DNA of 64,000 nucleotides from Paraburkholderia sp. BL25I1N1. GTDB lineage: Bacteria; Pseudomonadota; Gammaproteobacteria; Burkholderiales; Burkholderiaceae. Positions 54,551 through 63,480 of this stretch are shown here, piece after piece; position 1 is the stretch's first letter, and every line of letters starts with the position of its first letter. A program made the position numbers and the translations under genes. Under the pieces are notes generated by a model, which saw nothing but the letters and a program-made list of their open reading frames with translations, searched no databases and was not told the origin of the DNA. Where the stretch lies: positions 1 through 64,000 of the forward strand of contig NZ_PVZB01000020.1 of the NCBI RefSeq assembly GCF_003002025.1. Direction: 5' to 3'.

Positions 54551-55480
54551 TCACGCCGCTGTTTCGCGCGGCGCGCCGCCTGTCAGCGAGACGACGAAAT
54601 CGTAAAACGCCCGGACCTTGGCCGGCGGATGATGCCGCGAAGGATAGAGCGCATACAGCGGATAAACCTCGTCGCCCCAATCGGGAAATAGCTCGACGAG
54701 TTTTCCGCTCGCCATCAACGATTCGGCGCCGAGCGAGAGAATTTGCGCGACGCCCTGGCCGGTCGTGCAAGCGCTATGCAGGGTGCCCACGTCGTTCACG
54801 GTCAAACGGCCCTGCGGCGTGATCACGATTTTCTTGCGGCCGCGATGAAATTCCCAACTGAACGGGTAGCCCGTGAGCGGATCGCGGAACTTGATGCAGA
54901 CATGCTTGCCGCTTTCGAGTTCGGTCGGATTCGCCGGGTGCCCGTGCTTCTTCAGATACGCCGGCGCGGCCACGGTGAGAATGCGCGTCTCCAGCAGTTT
55001 GCGCGCGATCAGCGTCGACACCGGCGGATCGCCGAAACGGATCGCGAGATCGAATCCGTCGCCGACCAGATCGCCCATCTGGTCGCGGGTGATCAGTTCG
55101 AGCTGCAGATCGGGATGCCTGTCGATAAAGCCGCCCAACCGTGGCCCGAGCACGAGGCGCGAAAAGAACGGGTCCATGTTCACGCGCAAACGTCCGCGCA
55201 CGGCGGTCGCGCCCTGCGCGGCGGAAGCCGCCGCTTCTTCGAGGCCGCCCAGCAACGGCACGATCTGTTCGTAGAAGCGCCGCCCTTCGTCGGTCAGCGT
55301 GACCGAACGCGTGGTGCGGTCGAAAAGCCGGATGCCCAGACGCGCTTCGAGCCGCGCGACCGAACGGCTCACCCCGGATTGCGACATGTCGAGCGCAACG
55401 CCAGCCGCCGCAAAACTCCCGGAATCGACAATCGCCGTCAAGACGCCCATGCCGTTCAGCATGCGCTCGTCAAATGGCAT
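54551..55480 (-). CDS. LysR-family regulator, divergent from the SDR gene
   Basis: 309 residues. HTH: VLTAIVDSGSFAAAGVALDM, then GVSRSVARLEARLGIRLFDR. Effector domain LRVNMDPFFSRLVLGPRLGG. It is divergent from the SDR gene, with palindromes between them, so it probably controls that gene and itself. It is of the group with the DGFDLAIRFG motif and resembles regulators of stress or aromatic genes. Confidence 0.9.
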   Translation of the reverse strand: MPFDERMLNGMGVLTAIVDSGSFAAAGVALDMSQSGVSRSVARLEARLGIRLFDRTTRSVTLTDEGRRFYEQIVPLLGGLEEAAASAAQGATAVRGRLRVNMDPFFSRLVLGPRLGGFIDRHPDLQLELITRDQMGDLVGDGFDLAIRFGDPPVSTLIARKLLETRILTVAAPAYLKKHGHPANPTELESGKHVCIKFRDPLTGYPFSWEFHRGRKKIVITPQGRLTVNDVGTLHSACTTGQGVAQILSLGAESLMASGKLVELFPDWGDEVYPLYALYPSRHHPPAKVRAFYDFVVSLTGGAPRETAA

Positions 55481-55591
55481 GTGATAGTCCTTTGTTATTT
55501 ACTAATGCGTGACATGCTAACGCGAAAGTCCGTTTGAATTCACATGCCGGCTCGCGGAAACGCCGCCTGGTAAGGCGGACGAATGATGTCA

Positions 55592-55610
55592 TGTCATGAG
55601 TGGAATGACA
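55592..55610. promoter_or_regulatory. LysR-type operator between the LysR and SDR genes
   Basis: TGTCAT (55592-55597) and ATGACA (55605-55610) are inverted repeats around GAGTGGA, matching the T-N11-A pattern. A second hairpin, CCGCCT-GGTA-AGGCGG, lies at 55563-55578. Confidence 0.6.
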
Positions 55611-55741
55611 ATCAGGCTATCGCGTCAGTCGAGCGGTGGGCGTTAATCTGTTGACGTTCGCCCGAAGCACCGAGACATGCGATTCTCGTCATGCATCAGG
55701 CATATTCGGATTCAGTTGGACTGAACAACGGAGAACACGCC

Positions 55742-56489
55742 ATGTCGCGCATTTTTATTACCGGTTCCGCTGATGGTCTCGGTCAAATGGCCGCGCGTCT
55801 GCTCGTCGAGGCCGGCCATCAGGTGGTGTTGCACGCGCGCACTGCCGCGCGCGCCGACCAGGCACTGCAAGCCGTACCGCAAGCGGAAGCCGCGCTGATC
55901 GGCGACCTGTCGGGCATCGCGGCCACGATCGCGCTCGCCGGGCAGGTCAACCAGCTAGGCCGTTTCGATGCGGTGATCCATAACGCGGCGGTCGGCTATC
56001 AGGAACCGCGCCGGATTGCCACCGTCGACGGCTTGCCGCATGTCTTCGCTGTGAATACGCTGGCGCCTTACATTCTCACCGCCTTGATCCAGAAGCCGCG
56101 GCGGCTCGTTTATCTGAGCTCTGGGCTGCATCGCAGCGGCGACGCGAGCCTCGACGATCTAGCCTGGGAGCGGCGTCCCTGGCGGGGCACGGCGGCGTAC
56201 TCGGACTCGAAACTGCATGACGCGTTGCTGGCGTTCGCGATGGCGCGGCGCTGGCCGCAGGTGATGTCGAATGCGCTGGAGCCGGGTTGGGTGGCGACGA
56301 AAATGGGCGGTCCTGGCGCGCCGGACGATTTGCAGGCCGCGCCGAAAACCCAGGTATGGCACCGTCAGCGGCGCGTACTTCTATCACATGAAGCGCTGCG
56401 AGACGCATCCGGCGGTGCACGACGTTGCCGTTCAGGAGCGTTTGATCGAGGCGTGTGCGGGGTTTTCCGGCATCCGCTTGCCGGACTGA
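55742..56489 (+). pseudogene. Short-chain dehydrogenase broken by a frameshift near its 3' end
   Basis: From ATG 55742 the frame encodes an SDR: FITGSADGLGQMAARLL (cofactor motif TGxxxGxG), NAAVGY, and YSDSKLHDALL with the catalytic Tyr-x-x-x-Lys. It stays in frame to Trp at 56357-56359. The normal C-terminus (TVSGAYFYHMKRCETHPAVH to SGIRLPD) appears in another frame from 56361 to the TGA at 56487-56489. In homologues about ten residues lie between the two parts, so a small deletion and a frame change happened at 56359-56361. The upstream frame instead runs to 56569 as nonsense. The enzyme is probably inactive. A sequencing error is the alternative. Confidence 0.8.
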
Positions 56490-56502
56490 CGCAAGCGCCG
56501 GA

Positions 56503-57903
56503 TCAGCGGCCCGCGCCTTGCGTCGCCTGCCCGCCCACCGGGCGCGAGGCAGGCGCTTCGTCGAGGTGACGAAACACCCACGCCGACACCAGCGTGATCA
56601 CGCCGACGCACACGAAGGCGAGCCGAAAACCGAGCGCGGCCGATCCGACTTGCGCCGAGAAGAGATTCACCAACCCGCCGCCGATCGACACGCCCAGCCC
56701 GATGGCCAGCATCTGCACCATCGAAAAGAGGCTGTTGCCGCTGCCGGCGTCTTCATGCGAGAGGCCTTTGAGCGTGACGCTGTTCATCGCCGCGAATTGC
56801 ATGGAGTTGGCCGCGCCGAACACCGCCAGGATCGCGATCTCGACCACGAGCGGCGTGCCGCGTGTAATCAGTGCGAACGCAACGATCGACGAACCGACGA
56901 TGATCGTGTTGACCAGCAGGAAGGCATCGTAGCCATAGCGGTGCACGAGCGGCGCGATCCAGCGTTTGGCGACGGTGCCGGCGAGCGCCGCGGGCAGCAT
57001 CATCAGACCGGAATGCAGCGGCGAGTAGCCCAGTTGCAATTGCAGCAGCAAGGGCACGAGAAACGGCACGGCACTCGAACCGATGCGGCACACCAGATTG
57101 CCGATCAGACCGACGCTGAAATTCGGCTCGCGAAAGAGCGACAGTTTGAAGAGCGGATTGACGCGGCGTCTCGCATGCGGAATGTAGGCCAGCGCGCTGA
57201 CGACGGCAAGAGCGAATAGCGCCACTGACCATGCCGCGCGATGCGTGGGCATCGGCGAGTCGACGGCGAGCGAGAACGCGATCATGCACAACGAGAGCAA
57301 CCCGCAGCCGACGAAGTCGAACGGCGGCGCCTTTGCTTCGCCATGCGATGGCAAGAAGCGCTGCACCGCATATAGACCCACGGCACCGATCGGCACGTTG
57401 ATCAGGAAAATCCAGTGCCACGTGATCGCCTGAACGAACCAGCCGCCGAGCGTCGGCCCGGCGATCGGCCCCAGTTGCCCGGCCACCGAAATGAACGCGA
57501 GCGCCGCGACATACTGGTCGCCCGTGACGCTGCGCAGGACGGCGAGCCGCCCGATAGGCAGCAGCATCGAACCGCCCACGCCTTGCAGCACGCGCGCCAT
57601 CACCAGTTGACCGAGCGTGTGCGCGCTCGCGCAGCAGATCGAGCCGAGCACGAAAACGAGAATGGCGGCGAAGTAGACGCGCCGCGTGCCGAAGCGGTCG
57701 GCGAGCCAGCCCGAGGCGGGCGTGAGCATCGCCATGGTCAGCGTGTAGGCGACCACGATCGGCTGCATCGCGAGCGGTGCGACGTGCAGGCTGTTGGCAA
57801 TCGACGGCAACGCGGTGTTGACGATCGTCGTGTCGAGCGACTGCATGAAAAAGCCGGCGGCGACGATCCAGAGCAAAGCGGTCTGGGAAGAATCCTTGGT
57901 CAT
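56503..57903 (-). CDS. MFS drug exporter, DHA2 family (MdtD-like)
   Basis: 466 residues with about 14 TM helices. FFMQSLDTTIVNTALPSIAN and LADRFGTRRVYFAAILVFVL are the TM1 and loop motifs of the DHA2 group. GPIAGPTLGGWFVQAITWHW and IFLINVPIGAVGLYA are motif C and D regions. It exports drugs or other small compounds in exchange for protons and resembles MdtD of E. coli more than EmrB, since it lacks the extra periplasmic part. It is divergent from a LysR gene with an operator between. Confidence 0.9.
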   Translation of the reverse strand: MTKDSSQTALLWIVAAGFFMQSLDTTIVNTALPSIANSLHVAPLAMQPIVVAYTLTMAMLTPASGWLADRFGTRRVYFAAILVFVLGSICCASAHTLGQLVMARVLQGVGGSMLLPIGRLAVLRSVTGDQYVAALAFISVAGQLGPIAGPTLGGWFVQAITWHWIFLINVPIGAVGLYAVQRFLPSHGEAKAPPFDFVGCGLLSLCMIAFSLAVDSPMPTHRAAWSVALFALAVVSALAYIPHARRRVNPLFKLSLFREPNFSVGLIGNLVCRIGSSAVPFLVPLLLQLQLGYSPLHSGLMMLPAALAGTVAKRWIAPLVHRYGYDAFLLVNTIIVGSSIVAFALITRGTPLVVEIAILAVFGAANSMQFAAMNSVTLKGLSHEDAGSGNSLFSMVQMLAIGLGVSIGGGLVNLFSAQVGSAALGFRLAFVCVGVITLVSAWVFRHLDEAPASRPVGGQATQGAGR

Positions 57904-57984
57904 CTTTCAACGGTGCAGCGGGGCGGCGGCATGGGCGGCCGTGTCGACGCCGAGCATTCAGTGTGGGGGCAACCCGGTCATCAT

Positions 57985-58002
57985 ATTGACATCCTCGTCA
58001 AT
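57985..58002. promoter_or_regulatory. LysR-type operator between the exporter and LysR genes
   Basis: ATTGAC (57985-57990) and GTCAAT (57997-58002) are perfect inverted repeats around ATCCTC, a T-N11-A site. A further ATTGAC half-site lies at 58021-58026. It lies between the divergent genes. Confidence 0.7.
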
Positions 58003-58066
58003 CGGGAACCCCGCTAAGGGCATTGACTGTTATCGACTTTGCCGATGAGCGGCGCGACAATGCCCC

Positions 58067-58927
58067 ATGCTCAATCCCATCTGGCTCAAAACTTTTTCGA
58101 CCGTCGCGGCCTGCCACAGCTTCACCGAGGCGGGGCGGCGACTCGACCTGACGCAATCGAGCGTCAGCGAACACATCCGGCGGCTCGAGCAGAGCGTGGG
58201 CCGGCACCTTTTCGTGCGCGACACCCATTCGCTCGCGATGACGCCGGACGGTGAAGCCATGCTCGCGCACGCCAGCGTGATTCTGCATGCGCTGGCGCGG
58301 GCCGAATCGCAGTTTCGCGCGCCGCGTCTGAAAGGCCGCGTGCGGCTCGGTTCTTCGGACGACGTCGCGCTCGGTCCGCTGCCCACCGTACTCGCCGCGT
58401 TTCGCGACGCGCATCCGGATGTCGAACTGGAAATCACCATCGGCATGACCGGCAAGCTGTATGAGTTGCTCGATGCCGGGGCGATCGATCTGCTGGTCGG
58501 CAAGCGCCGTCTCGGCGACAGGCGCGGCGTGCCGCTCTTCACCGGGCGGCTGGAGTGGCTGGCGCGCGCCGGTACGCTGGTCGATTTGAGTCAGCCCTTG
58601 CCGCTGATCCTAGTCGCCGAACCGAGCGTGACGCGAGCCGTCGTGCTCGACGCGCTCGCCGAGGCGGGATTCAGTTGGCAGTTGGTGTGCACGAGCAGCA
58701 GCCACGCCGGTTGCATCGCGGCCGCGCGCGGCGGCCTCGGCATTACGGTTCGTCCGCAGTATCTGGCGGCACGCGGTCTTGCGGCGCCCCTGAACACGGC
58801 GAGTCTGCCGACGCTGCCGTCGGTGGAATTCATCGCGCTGGCGGCGAAGCGGCTTAGCCGGCCGGCGGGCACGCTGCTGCAATTGCTGCACGACAGCGAT
58901 CTGCGCGGATCGTGGATCGGGGAATAG
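58067..58927 (+). CDS. LysR-family regulator of the MdtD-like exporter
   Basis: 286 residues. HTH: KTFSTVAACHSFTEAGRRLD, then SVSEHIRRLEQSVGRHLFVR. The effector domain is regular (VRLGSSDDVALGPLPTVLAA). It is divergent from the exporter gene across the ATTGAC palindrome and probably activates or represses that gene in response to a drug or metabolite, which sequence does not reveal. Confidence 0.9.
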   Translation: MLNPIWLKTFSTVAACHSFTEAGRRLDLTQSSVSEHIRRLEQSVGRHLFVRDTHSLAMTPDGEAMLAHASVILHALARAESQFRAPRLKGRVRLGSSDDVALGPLPTVLAAFRDAHPDVELEITIGMTGKLYELLDAGAIDLLVGKRRLGDRRGVPLFTGRLEWLARAGTLVDLSQPLPLILVAEPSVTRAVVLDALAEAGFSWQLVCTSSSHAGCIAAARGGLGITVRPQYLAARGLAAPLNTASLPTLPSVEFIALAAKRLSRPAGTLLQLLHDSDLRGSWIGE

Positions 58928-59072
58928 CGGCGAGGCGCGAGGCGCAAGGATCGACGCCATGCATTGACATGACGGCGAAGGATCGCGCATCGGCATAGCG
59001 AATCCGCGTGGTGCGTGCCGCCGCTTTCCAACCGAAGCGGACTGAACTGCATTGTTTCTGAGCGCGTGCCGC

Positions 59073-59510
59073 TCAGGCAGGCAGCTTGCGGAACGAAATC
59101 GCGAAGCGGTTCCATGCGTTGATCGCGGAAACCAGCAGCGTCAAATCGACCAGTTCTTCGTCGCTGAAGTGCGGGCGCACCGCTTCCCAAACCGCGTCGG
59201 GCACGTGCACTTGCGATATTAGCGTCAGCGCTTCCGTCCATTCGAGCGCGGCGCGTTCCCGGTCCGTGAAGAACGGCGTTTCGCGCCAGACCACCACGGT
59301 CGCCAGACGGCGGTCGGTTTCGCCGCCCTTGCGGGCGTCGGCAGTGTGCATGTCGACGCAGTATGCGCAGCCGTTGATCTGCGAGGCGCGCAGACGAACC
59401 AGTTCGGTCAGCGATTTTTCGAGCGCCGATTTGCCGATGCGTTCTTCAACGCCGATCATGGCCTTGATCGCGGCGGGGTTGGCTTTGTAGAAGTCGAGAC
59501 GTTGTTCCAT
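59073..59510 (-). CDS. AhpD-like carboxymuconolactone decarboxylase family protein
   Basis: 145 residues, with AGGAGT before ATG 59510. The core reads LVRLRASQINGCAYCVDMHTADAR, with Cys48, Cys51 and His55 forming the CxxC-His site of AhpD-like peroxidase-linked proteins. The proton-relay region WRETPFFTDRERAALEWTEA follows. Likely role: thiol-dependent peroxide reduction. It is a lone gene divergent from the FAD reductase gene. Confidence 0.9.
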   Translation of the reverse strand: MEQRLDFYKANPAAIKAMIGVEERIGKSALEKSLTELVRLRASQINGCAYCVDMHTADARKGGETDRRLATVVVWRETPFFTDRERAALEWTEALTLISQVHVPDAVWEAVRPHFSDEELVDLTLLVSAINAWNRFAISFRKLPA

Positions 59511-59749
59511 GATTCACTCCTGAGTTGGGTTGGACGCATTCCGTAATGCGATGAGGGAAGATTAGGCGCATGACTGGCTTCGGGAAATGACCGATTATGG
59601 TGATTTTCAGGTAACCACTTTGACGCGGTGAGCGGGCGCGCACGCGGCCCGCCGAGCGTCCTTACCGACCGTAATGGCATCGTTGCCGCGCATCGGCCGA
59701 TTCGGTATGGTGGGTCATTCACCCATCTACCCATCCGAAGAGATCGCGC

Positions 59750-60799
59750 ATGACTTCCGCCGCACACCAGCAACCGCCGCCGATCCGCACCGACGTCCTG
59801 ATCGTCGGCGCCGGGCCGGTGGGGCTTTTCGCCGCTTTCGAGGCGGGCGTGATCGGCCTGTCCTGCCAGATCGTCGACGGGCTCGACAAGATCGGCGGCC
59901 AATGCATCGAGCTTTATCCCGACAAGCCGATCTACGACATTCCCGCCATTGCGTCGTGCACCGCGCGCGAGCTGGTCGAGCGACTGCTGGCGCAATGCAA
60001 GCCGTTCGATCCGGCCATCCATCTCGAACAACGGGTCGAGTCGGTCGAGCAGGGCAGCGACGGACGCTGGACGGTACGTACCGGGCGCGGCCTCGTGTTC
60101 GATGTCGCGGCGATCCTGCTCGCCGCCGGCAACGGCGCGTTCGTGCCGCAAAAGCTGGCCTTGGCCGAGGCCGTACCGCTGGAGTCGCGTCATGTGCACT
60201 ACAGCGTGCCGCGTCTCGCGGACTTCGCCGACAAGGTCGTGGTCGTGGCGGGCGGCGGCGATTCCGCGCTCGACTGGGCGCTGGCGCTGCGCAAGGTCGC
60301 GCGCCGGGTGACGCTCGTGCATCGGCGCAGCGGTTTCAGCGCGGCTGATTCGAGCGTCGCGTCGATGCGGCGCGCGGTCGAGGCGGGCGAAATGGACTTT
60401 ATCGTCGGCGCGATTGCGGGACTCGACGTCGAAGGCGATGCATTGAAGTCGATCACGTTGCGACATATCGAGGGCGAGACGCAACTCGCGGCCGAGCATC
60501 TCCTCGCGCTCTATGGACTCGTTGCCGATCTTGGGCCGATCGCGCAGTGGGGGCTATCGATTCACGCGGGGCGCGTCGATGTCGATACGTCGAACTACGA
60601 AAGTTCGCGGCCCGGTATCTTCGCGGTGGGCGACATCGCCAATTATCCGAACAAGCAGAAGCTGATTCTGTCGGGTTTTCATGAGGCATCGCTGGCGCTG
60701 CGCCGGGCGTACTCGTACGCTTATCCGGACAAAAAGCGTGTGCACGTGCATTCGAGCTACGACGCAAAGCTGGCGGAAAAGGTCAGTGCCGCCGGGTGA
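59750..60799 (+). CDS. Ferredoxin--NADP reductase-type flavoprotein (TrxR-like)
   Basis: 349 residues. FAD-binding motif: VLIVGAGPVGLFAAFEAG at ~16-33. NADPH-binding motif: VVVVAGGGDSALDWALAL. C-terminal FAD contact: RPGIFAVGDIANYPNKQKLI. The fold is that of thioredoxin reductase, but the CxxC pair is missing, which identifies the TrxR-like ferredoxin/flavodoxin reductases. IGGQCIELYPDKPIYDIP is typical of this group. It reduces ferredoxin or flavodoxin with NADPH. No ferredoxin gene is adjacent. Confidence 0.9.
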   Translation: MTSAAHQQPPPIRTDVLIVGAGPVGLFAAFEAGVIGLSCQIVDGLDKIGGQCIELYPDKPIYDIPAIASCTARELVERLLAQCKPFDPAIHLEQRVESVEQGSDGRWTVRTGRGLVFDVAAILLAAGNGAFVPQKLALAEAVPLESRHVHYSVPRLADFADKVVVVAGGGDSALDWALALRKVARRVTLVHRRSGFSAADSSVASMRRAVEAGEMDFIVGAIAGLDVEGDALKSITLRHIEGETQLAAEHLLALYGLVADLGPIAQWGLSIHAGRVDVDTSNYESSRPGIFAVGDIANYPNKQKLILSGFHEASLALRRAYSYAYPDKKRVHVHSSYDAKLAEKVSAAG

Positions 60800-60881
60800 C
60801 CATCTCGCGCAGATAGCGGTTTCCTGATTGATCCAGCCGGCAGTAACCGCAGGCCACTACCGGCTCTTTTCCACGCGCCGC

Positions 60882-61118
60882 TTATTTCCCGGCGGGTTGA
60901 CTCGCGGCCGCGGCCGCGCTGGCTTCCTTGTCCTTCTTCTTGGCCTCGTGATGGCCGACCGCGCAGCCGGCCGCCGCGCCCGCTACGCCATGGCCACCCG
61001 CGACGTGGCCGGCCACGCCGCCCACGACCGCGCCTTTCGTACAGCCTTCGGCTTGCGCGGCAGTGCAGATGAGTGCCAGTGCGGCACTGAGAGCGAGGGT
61101 AATGAATGCCTGTTTCAA
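60882..61118 (-). CDS. Small secreted glycine-zipper protein with a TTG start
   Basis: 78 residues from TTG 61118, chosen because AGGAG lies 6 bases upstream. Signal peptide (KQAFITLALSAALALICTAA then QA), then a Gly-rich zipper-like repeat: AVVGGVAGHVAGGHGVAGAA and AGCAVGHHEAKKKDKE. Glycine-zipper proteins often associate with membranes in the periplasm. The function is unknown. An ATG at 61163 would add 15 residues but has no comparable ribosome site. Confidence 0.75.
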   Translation of the reverse strand: MKQAFITLALSAALALICTAAQAEGCTKGAVVGGVAGHVAGGHGVAGAAAGCAVGHHEAKKKDKEASAAAAASQPAGK

Positions 61119-61310
61119 TTGCGACTCCTGTTGTTTGATGATGGTGCGATCACGGAGTAGCAATTGCGGGGCCCGGCGATCCCGTCAGCGCTTTTCTCGA
61201 CGCGGACTCTGGCGTCGGGCCGTTCGCGCGGACCTCAGGTGAAACCATAGGCAAAGCGGCTGGTGATTGGCGGTGTATGCTTTTGGCCGTAGCCCTTATT
61301 TCTGACCACA

Positions 61311-63284
61311 ATGAAACCGCTTGATGTCCCTTCCGCCAGCGAAAACGGCCAGCCGGTGACAGTCCCGGCCGCGGCCCGTCCCGGCGCGGCTGTCGAGGTC
61401 GACTACTGGGCGCTGCTGCAGGCAATCGAAGACTATGCGATCTTCCTGCTCGACCCGACCGGGCTGATCGTGAGTTGTAATGCGGGGGGCCACAAGCTGA
61501 CGGGTTACTCAGAGCAGGAGATCGTCGGCGAGCACTTTTCGCGCTTCTATACCGAGGAAGCCGTGGCGCGCGGCTGGCCCGCCTACGAACTGCAACAGGC
61601 GTCGCTGACCGGCCGCTTCGAGGACGAAGGCTGGCGCAAGCGCAAGGACGGCACGACCTTCTGGTCGAATGTCGTGATCACGTCGATGCGCAACGACGCG
61701 GGCATACTCACCGGCTTTGCCAAGATCACGCGCGATTTGAGCGCGCAACGCGAGTACGTGGAAGCGCTGCGGCAAAGCGAAGAGCGTTTCCGATTGCTGG
61801 TCGACTGCGTGAAGGATTACGCGATCTTCATGCTCGACCCGCAAGGCTACGTGGTGAGCTGGAATTCGGGCGCCGCGCGCATCAAAGGCTATACGCGCGA
61901 GGAAATCGTCGGCCGGCATTTCTCGACCTTCTACGTACCCGAGGAAGCGGCGGCCGGCAAGCCCGCGCGCGAACTGGCGATTGCCCGGCAGCTCGGCCAC
62001 GTCGAGGACGAAGGCTGGCGCGTGCGCAAGGACGGCACGACCTTCTGGGCCAACGTCGTCATCACGGCGGTGCATGACGAATCGAACCGGCTGCGCGGCT
62101 TCGCCAAGGTCACGCGCGATCTGACCGAGCGGCGTCAGCGCGAAGAACTGGAACGTTCGGGCGAACGCATGCGGCAGTTTCTCGCGACCCTCGCCCATGA
62201 GTTGCGCAATCCGCTCGCGCCGGTGCGCAACGCGATCGGCGTGATGCAACTCGAAACCGGTGTGAGCCCCACCGTGGCACGTTCGCGCGACCTGATCGAC
62301 CGGCAGGTCACGCACCTCACGCGGCTCGTCGACGATCTGCTCGACGTTGGCCGGATCATGTCGAACAAGGTCGAGTTGCGCTTCGGCCGCGTCGATCTGG
62401 CCGAGGTCATGGCGCGCGCGATCGAGGCGGCCCGGCCGTTCACGGATGCGCACGAGCAGCGGGTCGTCCAGCATATGCCCGACGAGCCGGTGTTCGTGCG
62501 CGGCGACATGACGCGCCTCGTGCAGGTGTTGCAGAACCTCTTGCACAACGCGGCAAAATTCTCGCCGGTCGGCAGTGCCATCGATGTCGCGGCGCGAGTC
62601 GACTACCAGATGGCGGTGCTCGAAGTGCGCGATGCGGGTTGCGGCATCCCAGTGCGCTCGCTCGACAAGATCTTCGAACTGTTCGCTCAGGAAAAGAGCG
62701 GGCAGAATACTGGCGAGGGCGGTCTCGGCATCGGCCTCACGTTGTGCAAGTCGCTCGTCGAGATGCACGGTGGCAGCATTATCGCGAGCAGCGAAGGGCC
62801 GGGCTGCGGCAGCACCTTCACGCTGAGTCTGCCGCTGGCCGCCGCGCCACCCGAAGCAACGGGCGATGAAGCGAACGCGGCGAACACCGAAGTCGCGCCG
62901 CTGCGCATTCTGCTGGTCGATGACAATCGCGATTCGGCCGACAGTCTCGCCATGCTGCTCGAACTCAAAGGCCACGAGGTGCGCATCGCCTACGAGGGCG
63001 AGCAGGCGGTGCTGATCGCGCCGCGTTTCGCGCCTCATCTCGCGGTGATCGACATCGCGATGCCGAAGATGGACGGCTACGAGACGATTGCGGCGCTGCG
63101 CGTCATGCCCGCGCTTGCCAACACGCGGTACGCCGCCATGACTGGCTTCGGCCACGCGAGCGATCGCGAGCGTACCCGCGAAGCCGGTTTCCATGCGCAT
63201 CTCGTCAAGCCGGTTGGACTGGAACTGTTCGATGCCCTGCTGGCCGACGTGGAAGCGCGGCGCAGCGAACGCGGTCCCGACTAG
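61311..63284 (+). CDS. Hybrid sensor histidine kinase (PAS-PAS-HisKA-HATPase-REC)
   Basis: 657 residues, soluble. PAS 1 (about 31-145) and PAS 2 (about 157-272) share the motifs EDEGWR, RKDGTTFW and NVVIT at the same positions, so one arose by duplication. The HisKA helix carries the phosphoacceptor His296 (ATLAHELRNPL). The HATPase has N413 (LHNAAKF), DAGCGIP at 441-447 and GGLGIGL at 470-476. The receiver domain has LVDDNRDSAD and phosphoacceptor Asp581 (VIDIAMPKMDG), with a late Lys near LVKPVG. The signal is probably redox, light or a small ligand bound by PAS; no cofactor is visible. No separate output regulator is linked. Confidence 0.92.
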   Translation: MKPLDVPSASENGQPVTVPAAARPGAAVEVDYWALLQAIEDYAIFLLDPTGLIVSCNAGGHKLTGYSEQEIVGEHFSRFYTEEAVARGWPAYELQQASLTGRFEDEGWRKRKDGTTFWSNVVITSMRNDAGILTGFAKITRDLSAQREYVEALRQSEERFRLLVDCVKDYAIFMLDPQGYVVSWNSGAARIKGYTREEIVGRHFSTFYVPEEAAAGKPARELAIARQLGHVEDEGWRVRKDGTTFWANVVITAVHDESNRLRGFAKVTRDLTERRQREELERSGERMRQFLATLAHELRNPLAPVRNAIGVMQLETGVSPTVARSRDLIDRQVTHLTRLVDDLLDVGRIMSNKVELRFGRVDLAEVMARAIEAARPFTDAHEQRVVQHMPDEPVFVRGDMTRLVQVLQNLLHNAAKFSPVGSAIDVAARVDYQMAVLEVRDAGCGIPVRSLDKIFELFAQEKSGQNTGEGGLGIGLTLCKSLVEMHGGSIIASSEGPGCGSTFTLSLPLAAAPPEATGDEANAANTEVAPLRILLVDDNRDSADSLAMLLELKGHEVRIAYEGEQAVLIAPRFAPHLAVIDIAMPKMDGYETIAALRVMPALANTRYAAMTGFGHASDRERTREAGFHAHLVKPVGLELFDALLADVEARRSERGPD

Positions 63285-63480
63285 CGTTCAGGCAGGGCGC
63301 GCTTCCCTCATACCAGAGCGGTGTGACGGCTTGCGCGCCTGCACATTCCCGATTCCTGAAGAAAGATGTTGTGCATTCCGACGTCCGGTGTTCGAGGCAC
63401 GCCGCTTGCTGTGGGTCTTCTGTGCGCGGCGGCCCTTGAGAGTCCGCCGGCAGTCGATTGAACAGCTTCAGGGAGGCACG

